Shown here piece by piece: positions 60,908 to 64,000 of a DNA stretch of 64,000 nucleotides (position 1 is the first letter of the stretch; the number at the start of each line of letters is the position of its first letter). Source of the stretch: DATBJJ01 sp036556425 (GTDB taxonomy: Bacteria; Acidobacteriota; Vicinamibacteria; Vicinamibacterales; 2-12-FULL-66-21); contig DATBJJ010000067.1 of the NCBI GenBank assembly GCA_036556425.1, forward strand, positions 25,422 through 89,421. The letters run 5' to 3'. The notes below the pieces were generated by a model that saw only the letters and a list, made by a program, of their open reading frames with translations, was not told the DNA's origin and made no database searches. Position numbers and translations under genes: made by a program.

Positions 60908-62143
60908 CTAGACACCGTTCAGCTTGTGGCCGAGCTTCATCTTCTTCGTCCTCAGGTACCCGCGTGAGTGATCCGACGCGGGGATCTCGAGGGGAAGCCA
61001 CTCGGCCACCGACAGGTTGTACCCTTCGATGCCCACGAGCTTTCTCGGGTTGTTCGACAGGAGCCGCATCGAGCGGACTCCGAGATCCTTCAGAATCTGG
61101 ACGCCGATGCCGTAGTCGCGCTGGTCCGGCTTGAAGCCGAGCCGCTCGTTTGCTTCCACGGTGTCGAACCCCTGATCCTGCAGCTCGTACGCGCGAATCT
61201 TGTTCGATAGCCCGATCCCGCGGCCTTCCTGATTCAAATACAGAAGAATCCCGCGGCCCTCCGCGGAAATCCGATCGAGCGCGGCCTCGAGCTGCAAACC
61301 GCAGTCGCATCGGGCCGAATGGAACACGTCGCCGGTCAGGCATCGCGAGTGCACGCGCACGAGGACCTCTTCCCCATCGCCGATGTCCCCTTTCACCAGC
61401 GCGACGTGCGTCTCGCGATCGATCGTGCTTTCGTACGCAATCACCCGGAACGGCCCGTGATCCGTTGGAAGGTTCGCTGCCGCGACGCGCTTGACGAGCG
61501 CCTCGGTGCGCATCCGGTACTGAATGAGATCCGAGATCGTGATCAGCAGCAGCTTGTGGCGCTTCGCGAACCTGGTCAGCTCCGGCACGCGCGACATCGT
61601 GCCGTCCTTGTTCGCGATCTCGCAGATCACGCCGGCCGGATAGAGTCCCGCGATGCGGGCCAAATCGACGGCCGCTTCGGTCTGCCCGGCGCGAACGAGC
61701 ACGCCGCCGGTGCGTGCCTTCAACGGAAACATGTGGCCGGGCCGCGCGAGATCGGACGGCTTGGTCGCGGGATCGATCGCCGTCAACACGGTCGCCGCGC
61801 GATCGCCTGCGGAGATGCCCGTGCTCGTCACGGCCTTTGCTTCAATCGACACGGTGAACGCGGTCCCGAAGCTCGACGTGTTCTGCGGAACCATCTGCGG
61901 CAGATCGAGCTCCGCGAGCCGCTCCTCCGTCATGGGGAGGCAGATCAGCCCTCGACCGTGGGTCATCATGAAGTTGATCGCTTCCGGCGTGATCTTCTCC
62001 GCCGCGATCGTCAAATCCCCTTCGTTCTCGCGATCCTCGTCGTCGACGACGATGATCATCCGGCCGTCGCGGATGGCATCGACCGCTTCGTCGATCGGCG
62101 CAAAGGGCGAGCGGCGACTCTTCGATTTGGATTTCGAGCTCAT
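60908..62143 (-). CDS. ribBA: Bifunctional DHBP synthase / GTP cyclohydrolase II
   Basis: Supplies both precursors of riboflavin. The 411-residue product has an N-terminal RibB domain (about 10-210): IIVVDDEDRENEGDLTIAAE, MMTHGRGLICLP, DLARPGHMFPLKA and GLYPAGVICEI. The C-terminal RibA domain (about 220-405) has zinc cysteines in CLTGDVFHSARCDCG, then LLYLNQEGRGIGLSNKIRAY, RDYGIGVQILKDLG and LLSNNPRKLVGIEGY. Key residues of both halves are present. It is downstream of ribE. ribH does not follow directly. Confidence 0.96.
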   Translation of the reverse strand: MSSKSKSKSRRSPFAPIDEAVDAIRDGRMIIVVDDEDRENEGDLTIAAEKITPEAINFMMTHGRGLICLPMTEERLAELDLPQMVPQNTSSFGTAFTVSIEAKAVTSTGISAGDRAATVLTAIDPATKPSDLARPGHMFPLKARTGGVLVRAGQTEAAVDLARIAGLYPAGVICEIANKDGTMSRVPELTRFAKRHKLLLITISDLIQYRMRTEALVKRVAAANLPTDHGPFRVIAYESTIDRETHVALVKGDIGDGEEVLVRVHSRCLTGDVFHSARCDCGLQLEAALDRISAEGRGILLYLNQEGRGIGLSNKIRAYELQDQGFDTVEANERLGFKPDQRDYGIGVQILKDLGVRSMRLLSNNPRKLVGIEGYNLSVAEWLPLEIPASDHSRGYLRTKKMKLGHKLNGV

Positions 62144-62161
62144 GGTGACGATTCGAGGGAC

Positions 62162-62758
62162 TCACACGCCGCGCTGCTCCACTGCGCGCGCGACGTACTT
62201 CCCCAGGATATCGCACTCGAGGTTGACGCGATCGCCGATCCGGGCGTGCTGAAGATTGGTGTGTCCCCACGTGAACGGGATGATTTGCACGTCGAACCGA
62301 TTCCCGGAGGCGTCAATCGACGCGATTGTCAGGCTGATTCCGTCCACGGCAATCGAGCCCTTGACGACCAGGTAACGGCTCAGTTCCGGCGGAAACGCGA
62401 CGGTGACGCGCCACGCGTCTCCCTCCTGCCGCAGCGCGTCGATCGTTCCGGTGCCGTCCACGTGGCCCTGCACGAAATGGCCGCCAATCCGCGCATCCGC
62501 GCGCATGGAGCGCTCGAGATTGATCACGGTGCCGGCGCGCAGGCCGCCGAGCGTCGTCACGCGCGCGGTTTCTGGTGAGATGTCAGCTTCGACACCGCCG
62601 CGGTCCGCGATCACGGTGAGGCATACGCCGTTGACGGCCAGGCTCTCGCCGTTCGACAGCTCCGGCGCGAGATCGGTCGCAACCGCGAGGCGCAGGCCCG
62701 CGCCCCGCGGGCTAATACTTGCGACGGTCCCCGTGGCCTCAATCAATCCGGTGAACAT
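62162..62758 (-). CDS. ribE: Riboflavin synthase, alpha subunit
   Basis: Dismutates 6,7-dimethyl-8-ribityllumazine to riboflavin. The 198-residue product is two lumazine-binding repeats: MFTGLIEATGTVASI with GESLAVNGVCLTVI, and IGGHFVQGHVDGTGTIDALR with GSIAVDGISLTIAS. Its start overlaps the ribD end by 20 bp. No FMN riboswitch was seen upstream of the rib genes. Confidence 0.95.
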   Translation of the reverse strand: MFTGLIEATGTVASISPRGAGLRLAVATDLAPELSNGESLAVNGVCLTVIADRGGVEADISPETARVTTLGGLRAGTVINLERSMRADARIGGHFVQGHVDGTGTIDALRQEGDAWRVTVAFPPELSRYLVVKGSIAVDGISLTIASIDASGNRFDVQIIPFTWGHTNLQHARIGDRVNLECDILGKYVARAVEQRGV

Positions 62759-63836
62759 GTCCCTCGATCACCACGTCGTCTCCTGCCGGCCGGATTGTCA
62801 GATCGTGCAATCCCGCGAGCGTTCCGGGCGGAATGTCGATCCATTCGACGCCGGAGCGTCCCAGCGCCCGCGAGGAAACGAACAGCTCGACGCGATCGAC
62901 GAGCGACGCGCGCCAGAGTGCCGCATGCAGCGTCGCCCCTCCTTCGACCACGATTGACGTCACACCGCGCTGCAGGAGCCTTTCGAGCGCCGATCGCAGG
63001 AACGACTCGCCGTCGATCTCTTCGATCGATGCGCCCGCCGCGCAGAGCGCCTCCGCTGTTCTCCGGCGCTCATCGGTCGCCAGCGGCGTCGTGAGAATCA
63101 CGACCGGGCCGGCGTCCAACGTCGACAGAAGCTTCGCCTGCGGCGGCGTGCGAAGCCGCCGGTCGAACACGACGCGAACGAGCGGACGATGGCGGTACGC
63201 AACGCGCGCGGTGAGCAGCGGATCGTCGACGACGAGCGTTCCGGATCCGATCGCGAGCGCATCGACCTCGGCGCGCTCCCGATGAATCAACGTCGACGCG
63301 GCCGCGCCCGTGATGGCGGTCCGCGTTCCTTCGGCCGACGCGATCTTCGCGTCGAGGCTGAGCGCCGCCTTCATCGTCACGTGCGGCCGCCCGAGCCGCA
63401 TCGAAGTGAAGAATGCGCGATTGAGGCGCTCTGCTTCGCCGCGCTCGATACCGACGCACACTTCGATGCCGCGCGTGCGCAAGTACGAGAGGCCTCGGCC
63501 GCTGACTCTTGGATTTGGATCCTCGACGGCGACAACGGCTCTGCGAATGCCGGCGTCCGCGACGAGCGGCGCGCACGGACCCGTCCGACCGGTGTGGCAG
63601 CACGGCTCGAGCGTGCAGTACAGCGTCGCGCCGCGCGCGCGATCGCGCGCATCCCTGAGCGCGTGCACTTCGGCGTGCGGTCCGCCAGCGGCTTCGTGCC
63701 ATCCTCGTCCGACGACCACGCCCTCGTCGTCGACGAGGAGCGCGCCGACCATGGGATTGGGACTGGTGCGCCCGCGCCCGCGCTCGGCAAGCGTCAATGC
63801 ACGGGACATGAAGGCGGCGTCGGCGCGGCTATCCAT
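62739..63836 (-). CDS. ribD: Bifunctional pyrimidine deaminase/reductase
   Basis: Deaminates and then reduces the pyrimidine intermediate of riboflavin synthesis. The 365-residue product has an N-terminal deaminase (RGRTSPNPMVGALLV; zinc site in GGPHAEVHALRDA and CTLEPCCHTGRTGPC) and a C-terminal reductase (RPHVTMKAALSLDAKIA; TSIVVEGGATLHAALWR). It starts 12 bp after the ftsY stop and overlaps ribE, giving ftsY-ribD-ribE-ribBA on one strand. Confidence 0.95.
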   Translation of the reverse strand: MDSRADAAFMSRALTLAERGRGRTSPNPMVGALLVDDEGVVVGRGWHEAAGGPHAEVHALRDARDRARGATLYCTLEPCCHTGRTGPCAPLVADAGIRRAVVAVEDPNPRVSGRGLSYLRTRGIEVCVGIERGEAERLNRAFFTSMRLGRPHVTMKAALSLDAKIASAEGTRTAITGAAASTLIHRERAEVDALAIGSGTLVVDDPLLTARVAYRHRPLVRVVFDRRLRTPPQAKLLSTLDAGPVVILTTPLATDERRRTAEALCAAGASIEEIDGESFLRSALERLLQRGVTSIVVEGGATLHAALWRASLVDRVELFVSSRALGRSGVEWIDIPPGTLAGLHDLTIRPAGDDVVIEGHVHRID

Positions 63837-63848
63837 GCGCGTCGACGC

Positions 63849-64000
63849 TCACCACTTCTCTTCGAACAGCGCGTCGACGTACTCCTGAGGCGCGAACGGA
63901 ATCAGATCGTCGATGCCTTCGCCGACGCCGACATAGCGAATCGGCAGCTTCAGGTCGTGCGCAATCGACACGGCGACGCCGCCCATCGCGGTGCCATCGA
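63849..64000 (-). CDS. ftsY: SRP receptor FtsY, C-terminal end (rest outside window)
   Basis: The last 49 residues read DGTAMGGVAVSIAHDLKLPI, RYVGVGEGIDDLIPFAPQEY and VDALFEEKW before TGA. These are the G4/G5-side and C-terminal helix of the FtsY GTPase (typically KLDGTAKGG, then FVGVGEGIDDLxPF). FtsY docks Ffh-ribosome complexes at the membrane. The N-terminal part lies beyond base 64000. ribD follows after 12 bp. Confidence 0.93.
   Translation of the reverse strand, partial: DGTAMGGVAVSIAHDLKLPIRYVGVGEGIDDLIPFAPQEYVDALFEEKW

Noticed and set aside
62739..63851. FMN riboswitch upstream of ribD
   Set aside because: Only 12 bp separate ribD from ftsY, leaving no room; no FMN-aptamer words were seen near ribE or ribBA either.

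Overview
The window is GC-rich, almost wholly coding, and comes from the chromosome of a diderm (two-membrane) bacterium. Kdo/LPS synthesis genes, LolA, a type IV pilus secretin operon and a GspD secretin all imply an outer membrane. A MacB/FtsX permease of the ADOP type (acidobacterial duplicated orphan permease), the style of the intergenic repeats and the overall gene content suggest Acidobacteriota, possibly Vicinamibacteria. That assignment is inference; no rRNA is present to confirm it. No phage, transposase, CRISPR array or integrated element was recognised.

Layout. 1-2.7 kb: end of sdhB, then mdh and icd (TCA cycle). 3-4.6 kb: serA. 4.6-5.1 kb: an orphan GspC/PilP-like membrane protein. 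5.3-11.4 kb: Kdo/LPS cluster kdsB-pyrG-kdsA-kdsD-kdsC-lapB. 11.4-14.7 kb: coaE, folD and an APC permease. 14.8-26.4 kb (minus strand): pilMNOPQ, two lipoproteins, a TPR protein, an M24 peptidase, accBC and thiE. 26.7-31.8 kb (plus strand): rplM-rpsI-rpsB-tsf-pyrH-frr-thrC, then tRNA-Ala(CGC). 32-35 kb: ADOP permease with a small membrane protein. 35.3-42.4 kb: a pseudokinase-PEGA protein, a 50-residue Cys-rich protein behind a sigma54-type promoter, a polymerase-dead PolX-like PHP protein, then lolA overlapping gspD. 42.5-49.7 kb (minus strand): a tight seven-gene operon nagZ-ldcA-mpl-pxpB-pxpC-murB-murA. 49.8-52.7 kb: a divergent GHMP kinase, full-length polX and a small protein. 52.7-59.3 kb (minus strand): rpsP-khpA-rimM-trmD-rplS-rnhB, a large TPR protein, a small membrane protein, a second thiE and a hypothetical. 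59.4-64 kb (minus strand): ffh, ribBA, ribE, ribD and the end of ftsY.

How the parts fit. PyrG makes the CTP that KdsB uses to activate the Kdo made by KdsD, KdsA and KdsC, and LapB tunes LPS output. The murein operon joins wall-fragment salvage (NagZ, LdcA, Mpl) to UDP-MurNAc synthesis (MurA, MurB), with two 5-oxoprolinase subunits between; its MurA carries Asp where fosfomycin-sensitive enzymes have Cys.

The most unusual features are the murein operon, the sigma54-type promoter with its 50-residue gene, the pseudokinase-PEGA protein, a thiE whose start codon is missing beside a 14-bp repeat array, inverted heptamer arrays at two gene boundaries, and a 27-bp near-perfect inverted repeat downstream of tRNA-Ala. 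None of these has been checked by database search.
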